Shown here one piece after another: positions 36,442 through 43,591 of a stretch of 58,261 nt of DNA. Below the pieces are notes generated by a model that saw only the letters and a program-made list of their open reading frames with translations, was not told where the DNA came from and did no database searches. Both the position numbers and the translations under genes were made by a program. Source of the stretch: a virus. Every line of letters starts with the position of its first letter. Within the stretch, counting starts at the first letter, position 1. The DNA lies in IMG/VR virus record IMGVR_UViG_3300032304_001710, positions 1 through 58,261 of that record; one strand, 5' to 3'.

Positions 36442-36449
36442 ACACAGTA

Positions 36450-36531
36450 CCCGTTAAGCATTGATCCTGAGCGTACTCCTTGTACAGTTAGCTACTTCTA
36501 GGTGAACGGCAATTAATGCTTAACGGGTTTT
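36450..36531 (+). terminator. Long-stem terminator
   Basis: A perfect 13-bp stem CCCGTTAAGCATT (36450-36462) / AATGCTTAACGGG (36515-36527) closes a 52-nt internal region and is followed by four T. The large interior could fold further, so a structured RNA rather than a simple terminator is possible. Confidence 0.75.
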
Positions 36532-36568
36532 CAATTCAATCACACTCTCTATTACAGGTACAGCTACG

Positions 36569-36922
36569 ATGTCCAATTTTGAAAATAAAGACTTGACTTC
36601 TTTGGAAGAATTCATAGATAAACACTTGAAGGTATCTCAAACCGGCATCAACCCAACAATGGGCCGTATTCTTGACTGGTTTATGAATGTCGTTCAAGAA
36701 GCTATCAAGAACAGCGACTTAAAGAACATCAAGAAAGAAGACTTACTAAAGTTGGTAGGCGATATGTATGACAAGTACATTCTGCCAATCGACCTTCCAG
36801 GTCCAGACGTTGTACTCGATCCATTGTTGAGACAACTTACTCTCAATCAAACAGCAAGATTGTACGACAAGTTTTTCAAACAACAAACAGCACCGAGTTT
36901 TAAAAGGTCAGAGACTTTGTAA
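36569..36922 (+). CDS. Hypothetical helical protein
   Basis: A 117-residue acidic and helical protein (LTSLEEFIDKHLKVSQTGIN at the start, LPIDLPGPDVVLDPLLRQL in the second half). No family recognised. It is preceded by a terminator, so a promoter is expected between 36528 and 36568. Confidence 0.55.
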   Translation: MSNFENKDLTSLEEFIDKHLKVSQTGINPTMGRILDWFMNVVQEAIKNSDLKNIKKEDLLKLVGDMYDKYILPIDLPGPDVVLDPLLRQLTLNQTARLYDKFFKQQTAPSFKRSETL

Positions 36923-36943
36923 AACATTCGATCACAGTAGTAT

Positions 36944-36966
36944 GTTTCTTTTCATCCTCCAGAAAA
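36944..36966 (+). repeat. Pyrimidine-CCAGAAA element (intergenic)
   Basis: TTTCTTTTCATCCTCCAGAA, with one A, before the secreted protein gene. No coding constraint. Confidence 0.7.
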
Positions 36967-36985
36967 ATAACAGGGAGAGTTTAGT

Positions 36986-37465
36986 ATGAAGTTTCCATCA
37001 ATCATTACAGCAGTACTTATCACAGTATTGCTAAGCATTACCAGTTTCGCACAACAATGCACAACAGGACAATGTTACAAATCAGCACCTATGCTGCTTG
37101 AGTCAGCACCAAGTTTTACTGTTGCAGTACCAAGCTTCACACCAGTACGAACAACTGTACGTGAAGTAGTTGTACAACCTACACAGAACGTAGTTGAATA
37201 CTTCCAAGAAGTACAACCAGTTCGAAGTGTAAGTGTTGCAGCGTTCAAGACTTCACAACAAGTATCCCAAGGCGTTATGCGTCATGTAGGCGGTACTCTA
37301 GGCGGTGCTCGATATGAAGGGGTAGGGTTCTCTACTTCTTCTCCAGAAGACGCATTGCGTAAATGCTGTTACTCAAATCGACCTAGACGTGAACAGTCTG
37401 TACAGTACGGTTACAATCGTAGTCTACGCACCTACGGATGGTTTGCAACCATCTTATGTGACTAA
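36986..37465 (+). CDS. Secreted hypothetical protein, planctomycete-like family
   Basis: A 159-residue protein with a clear signal peptide (AVLITVLLSITSFA, cleavage near residue 22). The mature part has a Val/Pro-rich stretch, then HVGGTLGGARYEGVGFSTSS, PEDALRKCCYSN and a C-terminal YGWFATILCD. This C-terminal domain resembles a family I associate with planctomycetes. Probably exported or envelope-located. RBS AGGGAGAG upstream. It contains a pyrimidine-CCAG copy, and another lies just upstream. Confidence 0.6.
   Translation: MKFPSIITAVLITVLLSITSFAQQCTTGQCYKSAPMLLESAPSFTVAVPSFTPVRTTVREVVVQPTQNVVEYFQEVQPVRSVSVAAFKTSQQVSQGVMRHVGGTLGGARYEGVGFSTSSPEDALRKCCYSNRPRREQSVQYGYNRSLRTYGWFATILCD
37328..37349 (+). 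repeat. Pyrimidine-CCAGAAG element
   Basis: TTCTCTACTTCTTCTCCAGA with one A in the tract; read FSTSSPED in the secreted protein gene. Confidence 0.7.
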
Positions 37466-37496
37466 TCCTTGCTAAGTGGCAACTACTTTAGTTGCG

Positions 37497-37551
37497 AGAG
37501 TAGACAGGCCGATGATTTAGTTCATGGTGGGTTCGAATCCCACACTACTCT
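37497..37551 (+). ncRNA. tRNA-like mini-element 1 (no full cloverleaf)
   Basis: AGAGTAG (37497-37503) pairs with CTACTCT (37545-37551). A perfect T-arm GTGGG-TTCGAAT-CCCAC lies at 37527-37543. Only about 22 nt remain between stem and T-arm, with one weak 4-bp hairpin (ATGA/TCAT), so a D-arm plus an anticodon arm cannot both fit. It could be a degenerate tRNA, a tRNA mimic or an RNase target. A 7-bp hairpin GCAACTA/TAGTTGC lies directly upstream. Confidence 0.45.
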
Positions 37552-37556
37552 TTATT

Positions 37557-37605
37557 GCGGGTGGGCGTGGATGCCTCTAATGCTAGGTTCGATTCCTGGA
37601 CCCGC
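37557..37605 (+). ncRNA. tRNA-like mini-element 2 (no full cloverleaf)
   Basis: GCGGGT (37557-37562) pairs with ACCCGC (37600-37605). T-arm CTAGG-TTCGATT-CCTGG at 37583-37599 with one G-T pair. Between them are 20 nt with a 4-bp hairpin (GGGC/GCCT, one G-T pair). Same truncated architecture as element 1, five bases downstream of it. It shares the 14-mer CGTGGATGCCTCTA with 47888-47901. Confidence 0.45.
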
Positions 37606-37883
37606 TCTGGATCGGTTTGATGCGATTTACCGCAATACGTTACAGGGTCCAACAGGACTACAAACGTATGAACGTAGACAAATCAGTAGTACGTAACAAG
37701 TGTAATCACCGGCAATAAATACGCCAAAATAAAGTAGGTGACTTAGAACGTATTAAAACAGTTGACGAACTATCCGATCCTTTTTCCAACTCAATATCGA
37801 TCAGCTTGATTTGCCCGTGACGTTTGCAGGCAAGGAATCTGAGATAACGAAAATCAATCGAGAAATAGCGGGAGCGTGGTAAC

Positions 37884-38024
37884 ATGGGGCCTATCGGACC
37901 AACAGAATCTGAGTCAATTGTTTTCATGGTAGCTGTCGCTGTCGTCTTTATGATTTGCGGGGCGGTTGCTTGGAGTTGCCTTGAGTTTATTTCTAGTCAC
38001 TTATCGATAAGGTGGGCTTGGTAA
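37884..38024 (+). CDS. Membrane microprotein
   Basis: A 46-residue protein with one membrane helix (FMVAVAVVFMICGAVAWSC). Directly abuts the next ATG. GGAG lies 10 nt upstream. GC-richer codon use than the neighbours. Function unknown. About 190 nt before it (37697-37883) hold no gene I can support. Confidence 0.5.
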   Translation: MGPIGPTESESIVFMVAVAVVFMICGAVAWSCLEFISSHLSIRWAW

Positions 38025-38147
38025 ATGGACGAAATCGCAACGAACTTATATCGCGAAGACTTCAATTTTCTTTTCGTGTTTTTATGCTTCTTAGCGATCG
38101 CGGTTTTAACTCTAAGGGAAACAAAATGGCATCAATCAAAGACGTAA
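38025..38147 (+). CDS. Membrane microprotein
   Basis: A 40-residue protein starting at the base after the previous stop. One membrane helix (FLFVFLCFLAIAVLTL). Overlaps the next gene by 22 nt. Function unknown. Such paired small membrane proteins may affect the host envelope or superinfection. Confidence 0.45.
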   Translation: MDEIATNLYREDFNFLFVFLCFLAIAVLTLRETKWHQSKT

Positions 38148-38362
38148 TAGAAGGCTTGCAGATACTTGCAAAAACGGCAGCGGTTCCAATTTTTCTAGCT
38201 GAGCATGGATCGACCGATAGGCGACAGGCGCACTTAGGCGGTGCGAGTCACGACGTTATTTGGGGTCCAGAAGCGAACCCTAGCGAAGAGGACAAAACCA
38301 GGCTGGACGAACTAGGATGGCATTTCGACAACGAGTCAGGTTGCTGGTCGCGGTTTGTTTAG
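38126..38362 (+). CDS. Small hypothetical protein
   Basis: A 78-residue protein; the ATG at 38126 has AAGGGAAAC upstream. LGGASHDVIWGPEANPSEED and LDELGWHFDNESGCWSRFV indicate a compact folded domain with Trp and His. No family recognised. Confidence 0.55.
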   Translation: MASIKDVIEGLQILAKTAAVPIFLAEHGSTDRRQAHLGGASHDVIWGPEANPSEEDKTRLDELGWHFDNESGCWSRFV

Positions 38363-38408
38363 CGTGGTCTTAAGTTGATTATTAGTTGGTGATTAGAAAG
38401 GAAACAAA

Positions 38409-38519
38409 ATGGCAAAATCGAAATTTACTCCGGGGCCTTTTGGCGTCGCAGCATTCTTGGCAGCAATTGCAGGATCGTCTTTTGCGGCGGGTTACTTTGT
38501 GGGGTATCGAGAAGGTTAG
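38409..38519 (+). CDS. Membrane microprotein
   Basis: A 36-residue protein with one helix (GVAAFLAAIAGSSFAAGYFV). AAAGGAAAC upstream is a good ribosome binding site. Followed by a terminator. Function unknown. Confidence 0.5.
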   Translation: MAKSKFTPGPFGVAAFLAAIAGSSFAAGYFVGYREG

Positions 38520-38544
38520 TTGGTAAAGTGTTGTCAGATTTATA

Positions 38545-38606
38545 CCTAGACCAGTATGACGTAATCTAAGCGGGAACAGGCGAACCCATACTGGTCTAGG
38601 TTTTTT
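38545..38606 (+). terminator. Strong intrinsic terminator
   Basis: A perfect 14-bp stem CCTAGACCAGTATG (38545-38558) / CATACTGGTCTAGG (38587-38600) then six T. The T run merges into a pyrimidine-CCAGAGA element. It closes the microprotein operon. Confidence 0.9.
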
Positions 38607-38627
38607 CTTCTTCTCTCTTTCCAGAGA
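38601..38627 (+). repeat. Pyrimidine-CCAGAGA element (intergenic)
   Basis: A 20-nt tract that starts as the T run of the terminator and ends in CCAGAGA. Same hairpin-T-run-pyrimidine-CCAG order as the terL insert. Confidence 0.85.
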
Positions 38628-38648
38628 CACGTTGAACGGTCAAGCGGT

Positions 38649-38690
38649 TTAATATATTCCGCATTGCATAGATAGATACTCCCCGCTTGA
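38649..38690 (+). promoter_or_regulatory. TAATAAATT-ATTGCA element in inverted repeat
   Basis: TTAATATATTCCGCATTGCA then TAGATAGATAC. The element is enclosed by an 8-bp inverted repeat TCAAGCGG (from 38640) / CCGCTTGA (to 38690). It lies at the head of a non-coding region of about 480 bp before the early gene block. Confidence 0.65.
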
Positions 38691-38863
38691 GCGGTCAAGC
38701 GTAGGTTCTCTTCTTCATATACTATCTACGCATACACGTATATGTACATAACACGTAACACGTGTGTACGCATACTCGCTCGCTCGCGTTTCCTTTCTTG
38801 CTGGAATCGCTCGAAAAAAAATTCCAAAATTATTGAATAGCTATAGCGTAGTTGGTCGAATTA

Positions 38864-38872
38864 TGGTATACT
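38864..38872 (+). promoter_or_regulatory. Extended -10 promoter
   Basis: TGGTATACT: a TGN extension directly before TATACT. No good -35 at 17 nt. The similar TATGGGATACT at 48121-48130, which does have a -35, supports the call. Confidence 0.55.
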
Positions 38873-38892
38873 TGAATTGACGATCGGAAAAC

Positions 38893-38907
38893 GTCTCAAA
38901 TTGAGAC
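38893..38907. promoter_or_regulatory. 15-bp palindrome, operator candidate
   Basis: GTCTCAAATTGAGAC, 7-bp arms around a central A, about 20 nt after the -10 box. Position at the expected start of the transcript suits repressor binding or a 5' hairpin. Confidence 0.5.
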
Positions 38908-38928
38908 AACGCCGATTATCATTTTGCG

Positions 38929-38967
38929 AATCGATACAATTTTAATCGTTTCAAAATTGTATCGATT
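38929..38967 (+). promoter_or_regulatory. 15-bp perfect inverted repeat in 5' leader
   Basis: AATCGATACAATTTT (38929-38943) / AAAATTGTATCGATT (38953-38967) with a 9-nt loop. It would form a stable leader hairpin upstream of the ATG at 39004. No T run, so it is not a standard terminator. Confidence 0.7.
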
Positions 38968-39003
38968 ATCATCGTTGAAACGAATCATTAAAGGATTTTA
39001 GTT

Positions 39004-39294
39004 ATGTTTGTGTTATGGCGTTTTGTAGGGCTTAAACCAGCAAAGTCTGGTAAGGTAGGAGTGCAGCGACTTAGGTGCTACTGGAAAGTACACGGTACAT
39101 TCGAATCAATGGACGCTGCAATAGCTGAGATAGACAATACTCATGAGCGTTGTAAGCGTTACTTAAAAGACGCTTCGTGGTTAATAATACACAATACAAA
39201 AGTTGTATTCGATCATATATCTGATGACGGATACATAGCGAACATCTACACTGAAGTCGGACCCAGTTATATACAGAACGGAGTTAAATCATGA
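39004..39294 (+). CDS. Early hypothetical protein
   Basis: A 96-residue protein, first gene after the control region; AAAGGA upstream of the ATG. SGKVGVQRLRCYWKVHGTFE and an ISDDGYIANIYTEVG end suggest a small alpha/beta fold. No family. Being first in the early block, it may act on the host. Confidence 0.55.
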   Translation: MFVLWRFVGLKPAKSGKVGVQRLRCYWKVHGTFESMDAAIAEIDNTHERCKRYLKDASWLIIHNTKVVFDHISDDGYIANIYTEVGPSYIQNGVKS

Positions 39295-39509
39295 ATTCGT
39301 CGTACTATATGGTTCAAGTCTACTTCCAAGATAAATGGGTAGACTTAGTTGGTGGTAAGTTTTCATACGACAAAGATGAAATGCAAGACGAAGCACTACA
39401 ACTAGCTAATGCTGTAGAAGCGTACAACTTAGCTATAAAACGTGCTCCAAATTACCATCACCGGATCATCCAAGTCAATGTAGTTCAATTCAATAACATA
39501 AAGTATTAA
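39291..39509 (+). CDS. Early hypothetical protein
   Basis: A 72-residue protein overlapping the previous stop (ATGA). It has a YYMVQVYFQDKWVDLVGGKF strand pair then a helix (MQDEALQLANAVEAYNLAIK). This looks like a small ferredoxin-like or dsRBD-like alpha/beta domain. No family assigned. Confidence 0.5.
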   Translation: MNSSYYMVQVYFQDKWVDLVGGKFSYDKDEMQDEALQLANAVEAYNLAIKRAPNYHHRIIQVNVVQFNNIKY

Positions 39510-39514
39510 TTATC

Positions 39515-39877
39515 ATGGCATTACTTATGCAAGTGTACATTGCTTGTCGAATTGAAGGTCAAGAAGACAATCAAAGACGCATCAACCAGCACAAGTGTTT
39601 GACTGAGAACGTCTCAGCAAAGACAATGGTAGTTAGACTCAACTACGATGAATGGAATCATAACGCCCCACCATCAACGTCAATTGACGGAGTTCTAGTA
39701 CGCTGTTACTTCAACAGAGTTGACAGAGACAGTAACTACATCATTGCATACGGTACTAAAAAGTGTCTTTCCAAACGTGCAATCATGCAGTTCTTGGAAC
39801 GATACCCACTTGTCGAACCAGATCAAGTACAGAAAAAAGTACCTTTTTACAATCCACCCTCACTTCAATACGCTTAG
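39515..39877 (+). CDS. Early hypothetical protein
   Basis: A 120-residue protein. Start context TATCATG with no Shine-Dalgarno. Slightly basic, with VARSY-like beta strands (VLVRCYFNRVDRDSNYIIAY). No family recognised. Confidence 0.5.
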   Translation: MALLMQVYIACRIEGQEDNQRRINQHKCLTENVSAKTMVVRLNYDEWNHNAPPSTSIDGVLVRCYFNRVDRDSNYIIAYGTKKCLSKRAIMQFLERYPLVEPDQVQKKVPFYNPPSLQYA

Positions 39878-39896
39878 TCAAAGGTTTTACTAGATA

Positions 39897-40196
39897 ATGT
39901 CTTCAATCAAAATTCAAACGCTACTCAGTCCAACTGAATTTTTCGAAGCAATGAAACTACGTGAAACTCGTAATTTACTTCTTGAAAAACTATGTCGCCC
40001 TCAAGGAGTATCTCTACATTGTGGTAGGACCGACTTAGAAAACGTGCTAGTAATCGATGTCATTATATCTGAGTACTACAAAGATAACACTTGCATCGAA
40101 TACGCTCCAAGAGCTGAAGAAAGCGATCATTGGATAAAACTCGAAAATTGCCCAACTGACTTCGCATCAACCAAATACAGAAAGATAGCAAAATGA
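39897..40196 (+). CDS. Early hypothetical protein
   Basis: A 99-residue protein. MKLRETRNLLLEKLCRPQGV then beta-rich part. Ends with TGA overlapping the next ATG. No family recognised. Confidence 0.5.
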   Translation: MSSIKIQTLLSPTEFFEAMKLRETRNLLLEKLCRPQGVSLHCGRTDLENVLVIDVIISEYYKDNTCIEYAPRAEESDHWIKLENCPTDFASTKYRKIAK

Positions 40197-40381
40197 AAAT
40201 CCGACAAGCACTAAAAATTCGAAAACGCTGTTTTCTGAATGTTCAATACTACGATAATTACACGCCAAAGGACTTAAACTACAAACAATCAACAAAAGAT
40301 AAGTCATGGGACTTATTTTGGAGTCTTCCTTATAGAAATAACTTAACTCGTACCTGGGTCAAAAAATTTTTAACAAAATAA
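40193..40381 (+). CDS. Small basic early protein
   Basis: A 62-residue protein, basic and Tyr/Lys-rich (KIRQALKIRKRCFLNVQYYD), coupled to the previous gene by ATGA. No family recognised. Confidence 0.45.
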   Translation: MKIRQALKIRKRCFLNVQYYDNYTPKDLNYKQSTKDKSWDLFWSLPYRNNLTRTWVKKFLTK

Positions 40382-40389
40382 ATCAAATC

Positions 40390-40932
40390 ATGCAAACACA
40401 AAAACCCGTCATCGTACTAGACCGTTCACTAGCTCTTGTCAATGCTATATCGGAAGCATTGCAATTCTACAAACAGAAAGGTAACTCGTACAGCATTGAT
40501 AGAGTAGACCAAAGAGCTAGAGCTGCTTTACTTGAAACATTCTTACCACGTGGTTCAGGAATCGACTCAGGAACAAAGATCGATTTAGATAAATCAGAAC
40601 CAAACAAGATCGTACTAACCTTTGATTATCATCATATGGATGAACACGGTTACTATGATGGTTGGTCTTGTGGTTGGAAAGCGATCATTACCCCAACTTT
40701 TCAATGTTTTAGTGGTATTGATATCCAGATTAAGTCTGGCAAGTTTAATAGTAGGTCACACAGTAGACGTTACAACGACGACAATTTCAAAGACTACTTG
40801 TACGAAACCTATTACTACGTGCTTGGACTACCAATAGTTCACGCATACGATCAAACCAACTGTGAAGTAGTGTACTTCTCATTGGACGAAGCTAAACGTA
40901 AATTCCCTGACTCTAACATTTGGAAACCCTAA
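40390..40932 (+). CDS. Early hypothetical protein
   Basis: A 180-residue protein. Helical start (LALVNAISEALQFYKQKGNS), a middle DYHHMDEHGYYDGWSCGWKA with several His and Asp that might bind metal, then alpha/beta. No family recognised. Confidence 0.5.
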   Translation: MQTQKPVIVLDRSLALVNAISEALQFYKQKGNSYSIDRVDQRARAALLETFLPRGSGIDSGTKIDLDKSEPNKIVLTFDYHHMDEHGYYDGWSCGWKAIITPTFQCFSGIDIQIKSGKFNSRSHSRRYNDDNFKDYLYETYYYVLGLPIVHAYDQTNCEVVYFSLDEAKRKFPDSNIWKP

Positions 40933-40934
40933 CC

Positions 40935-41270
40935 GTGTACATAACCACCAAGTATCTAGGACCAACTACTAACAAAGGATCACGTATCCAGTTCTCTTTG
41001 GTTGACAACTGCAAACGAGAATACTACAAAGAATTCTCATATCATGATGACGCCCCAGCAAACTTCACAATACCATTCAAAAGAACCAAGTATGTTACAA
41101 CTCTTTTCAGAAACGAGCAAACAATGATTTACAGACTTGAACAGTACATCGCGTACTTAAACAAAGAACGCGGACTTGACTGGAAACCAACTGACTTTGT
41201 TATGACTCGGCTTGAGTCATGTCAATACATCTTCACTTTAAAAATGCACACAATCGAACTAGGAGAGTAG
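40935..41270 (+). CDS. Early hypothetical protein
   Basis: A 111-residue protein from the GTG at 40935, 2 nt after the previous stop; an earlier TTG would overlap that gene. Beta-rich at first (KGSRIQFSLVDNCKREYYKE). No family recognised. Confidence 0.45.
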   Translation: MYITTKYLGPTTNKGSRIQFSLVDNCKREYYKEFSYHDDAPANFTIPFKRTKYVTTLFRNEQTMIYRLEQYIAYLNKERGLDWKPTDFVMTRLESCQYIFTLKMHTIELGE

Positions 41271-41277
41271 TAATACT

Positions 41278-41559
41278 ATGACAGATGAACTTATCATTAA
41301 CATGCTTGTTTCTGCATCAAAAAAAGCTAGAAATGCTATAATTGAAGAAGCTAAAGAGATTGAACTAGATGTACCTGATGCACTAAAAATAGTATTACTA
41401 GCTAATGTAGTGCATGGTGGATTTATTCTAAATCTATCAAAAGAGCCATCAACGGCAATATACGGAGTGATATTTAAGAATTTACTAGAACAATTACTAC
41501 TTGAAAAAGAAGTACTGCTAGAAGCAGCTAAAAACATCCAACAAAAAAATAGAAGTTAA
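41278..41559 (+). CDS. Early hypothetical helical protein
   Basis: A 93-residue protein, mostly helical (SKKARNAIIEEAKEIELDVP; LEQLLLEKEVLLEAAKNIQQ). RBS GGAGAG is weakly placed. No family recognised. Confidence 0.5.
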   Translation: MTDELIINMLVSASKKARNAIIEEAKEIELDVPDALKIVLLANVVHGGFILNLSKEPSTAIYGVIFKNLLEQLLLEKEVLLEAAKNIQQKNRS

Positions 41560-41605
41560 AACTGTTAAACGATTCAATTATCTATCTACTTCAGGAGAAG
41601 TCACA

Positions 41606-43192
41606 ATGCCAGTTCGTAAAACATCAAAGACCAAGAAGATCGAAACAAAGACACCGAAAGTCAAGAAGACCGGACACACTTTAACAGCAGAACAATCTGC
41701 GATCAAAGACGCTCTCAGTACTGACAACAACATCATCGTCGTAGCACGTGCCGGTACTGGTAAGTCCAGCACCATTGAAGCCATTGCTCCACGTGGCAGC
41801 GTTATTCTATGCTTCAACAAAGCACCAGCAGATGAAATGGCAGAACGTCTAGGCTCAGGCCGCGAAGCTAGCACGTTTCATAAGTTCGGTATGGCACTTA
41901 TGCCTAAAGGATCATGGATGGACAAAGGCGGTTTCGGTATGCGTGAACGTATCCAAACTGTTGCGTTTCGCGGCAACAAACCAACCCATGCAAACGAGTA
42001 CAAACTTCAATCCAGTATCGACAAGTCTGTATCATGGCTCATGACTATGGCAGCCAAACCTGATGTTAGTCTCGAAGACGCAATGAAGATTCTACGTGAT
42101 GAAGGATATGGCAGACTTCAAATCGAAAACCCAGTTGAAGAAGTAGTTGAACATGCAGTTCGAGTACTACAACTCTGTACTGAACGTACCAACGGGAAAT
42201 ACGGTACTGGTTTTAACTACAACTTTGATATGATGCTCTGGCTACCCTACATCAATGGTTGGGGTGCTGGGTCAGTTGACAACCTATTCGTTGACGAGGC
42301 CCAGGACACCAATCCACTACGTATGGCCCTTGCCCTTCAATGGGGTAATCGAATCGTAGCAGTAGGTGATGACCGCCAAGCTATCTACGCATTCAACGGA
42401 TCAATGTCTGATTCTCTTTCTCTTCTCCAGGAAAAGACTCAGGCGGTACAGCTTCCACTTACTTGCTGTTGGCGATGCCCAAGTACACACTTGGATATGG
42501 CTAGAGCAATTGTCCCTGATATCAAAGACCGTCCAGATTGTCCACCAGGAGAAATCATCAACGGTGATGGTATCGAGTACGATCAACTACCCGAAGACGG
42601 TGTACTGATTATGTCCCGTACCAATGCTCCATTGATTCGACACTTCTTACGAATGCGTAAAGAGATCAGCAATCAAAAAGTTGTATTCTTCGCATCAGAA
42701 GGAATTGCCAATTCAATGAAGTCTCTTATTGGATGGAACTTGAAAGGTAGTTTCGACGCTTCATGGAGACAACAGTTCGATATGAAGCTAGACAAATCAA
42801 TTGTACGTTGTCCAAGTGCAATGGCTAAAGCAGTCTTACTTGACTACAAAGAGTGTATCGTAGAACTGTACGACGCTAACAAGTTCAATACAGTCAAAGA
42901 AGTGCATGACTTCCTAGACGAAGAATTCAAGAAACCAGACGAGTCTGCCAAAGACCCTGCATACAAGACAGCAATCAAGTTATCCTCTATCCACTCCAGC
43001 AAAGGTTTAGAGCACAACAAGACAATCATTTACGGTACATCGAGTCTCCCTCACCCACTAGCTAAGAAGCCTTGGGAGAAGATGCAAGAATCAAACCTAG
43101 AGTACGTAGCTCTAACCCGTAGCAAACAATCAATGACCTTGATTCCATGCAACGGAAGTAGTGTCGAATCCGAAGAAGTAGGAGAAGAGTAA
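41606..43192 (+). CDS. UvrD/Rep-like superfamily 1 helicase
   Basis: A 528-residue protein. Motif I ARAGTGKSS near 48, Q-type TAEQSAIKDAL just before it, motif II LFVDEAQD near 227, motif III GDDRQAIYAFNG near 254, motif IV-like LPLTCCWRCPS, motif V/VI region SSIHSSKGLEHNKTI and YVALTRSKQSM near 500. Shorter than UvrD and lacks room for full 2B domain. The N-terminus is Lys-rich. It likely moves on single-stranded DNA in replication or recombination. A pyrimidine-CCAG copy is read as SLSLLQEK. Confidence 0.85.
   Translation: MPVRKTSKTKKIETKTPKVKKTGHTLTAEQSAIKDALSTDNNIIVVARAGTGKSSTIEAIAPRGSVILCFNKAPADEMAERLGSGREASTFHKFGMALMPKGSWMDKGGFGMRERIQTVAFRGNKPTHANEYKLQSSIDKSVSWLMTMAAKPDVSLEDAMKILRDEGYGRLQIENPVEEVVEHAVRVLQLCTERTNGKYGTGFNYNFDMMLWLPYINGWGAGSVDNLFVDEAQDTNPLRMALALQWGNRIVAVGDDRQAIYAFNGSMSDSLSLLQEKTQAVQLPLTCCWRCPSTHLDMARAIVPDIKDRPDCPPGEIINGDGIEYDQLPEDGVLIMSRTNAPLIRHFLRMRKEISNQKVVFFASEGIANSMKSLIGWNLKGSFDASWRQQFDMKLDKSIVRCPSAMAKAVLLDYKECIVELYDANKFNTVKEVHDFLDEEFKKPDESAKDPAYKTAIKLSSIHSSKGLEHNKTIIYGTSSLPHPLAKKPWEKMQESNLEYVALTRSKQSMTLIPCNGSSVESEEVGEE
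42412..42434 (+). repeat. Pyrimidine-CCAGGAAA element
   Basis: TTCTCTTTCTCTTCTCCAGG then AAA in the SF1 helicase gene, CAG frame. Confidence 0.8.
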
Positions 43193-43193
43193 C

Positions 43194-43436
43194 ATGATCA
43201 AAGAGAAACTTTATCGTTGTGAGTTTGTGGGTAAACTAACCAATGCTTCGGGTATCATGTACCCATTCACTGTAGAAATACGATGTACACCAGATCGTAT
43301 TCTAAACACACTGTACAAACAGTATGATCATATCAGAGGTCTTACAGTCTCTTCAGAAAACGTTGTACTTCAAGTATTATACACGTCATCTACAGACAAA
43401 ATTGGTGGTGTAGTTCAAACTTGGGAGCACTCATAA
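43194..43436 (+). CDS. Hypothetical protein
   Basis: An 80-residue beta-rich protein 1 nt after the helicase stop (ECKEY-like start LYRCEFVGKLTNASG). Overlaps the next ATG. No family recognised. Confidence 0.5.
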   Translation: MIKEKLYRCEFVGKLTNASGIMYPFTVEIRCTPDRILNTLYKQYDHIRGLTVSSENVVLQVLYTSSTDKIGGVVQTWEHS

Positions 43437-43555
43437 TGCAGTTAAATGATGATGATGGTGAATGGGTAGAATCGCCCTATGTTGAAAAACTAATCTGTAT
43501 CGGAGCTTTAGTTCTGATACTATCAATCACAGCAGTCTCTTATTTCCTTTGGTAG
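43436..43555 (+). CDS. Membrane microprotein
   Basis: A 39-residue protein: acidic start (MQLNDDDGEWVESPYVEK) then one membrane helix (LICIGALVLILSITAVSYFL). Coupled by a TAATG overlap. Function unknown. Confidence 0.5.
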   Translation: MQLNDDDGEWVESPYVEKLICIGALVLILSITAVSYFLW

Positions 43556-43558
43556 TCT

Positions 43559-43586
43559 ATTAAATTCCACATTGCATAAAGGTACA
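43559..43586 (+). promoter_or_regulatory. TAATAAATT-ATTGCA element
   Basis: ATTAAATTCCACATTGCATA then AAGGTACA, ending 5 nt before the ATG at 43592. The AAGG serves as ribosome binding site of the next gene. Confidence 0.7.
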
Positions 43587-43591
43587 TACTC

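Larger units (their letters stand above)
38691..39003 (+). promoter_or_regulatory. Intergenic control region of the early block
   Basis: About 310 bp without a gene. Contents in order: a GGTTCTCTTCTTCAT segment, short ACACGT-type repeats (38730-38765), CGCTCGCTCGCG, an A-tract, TGAATAGCTAT, an extended -10 promoter at 38864-38872, palindrome GTCTCAAATTGAGAC, and a 15-bp inverted repeat. Its order parallels the region before the gene at 48227. Confidence 0.7.

Noticed and set aside
37469-37696. 75-codon open frame over the tRNA-like elements
   Set aside because: It overlaps structured RNA-like DNA, has no ribosome site and no protein-like features.
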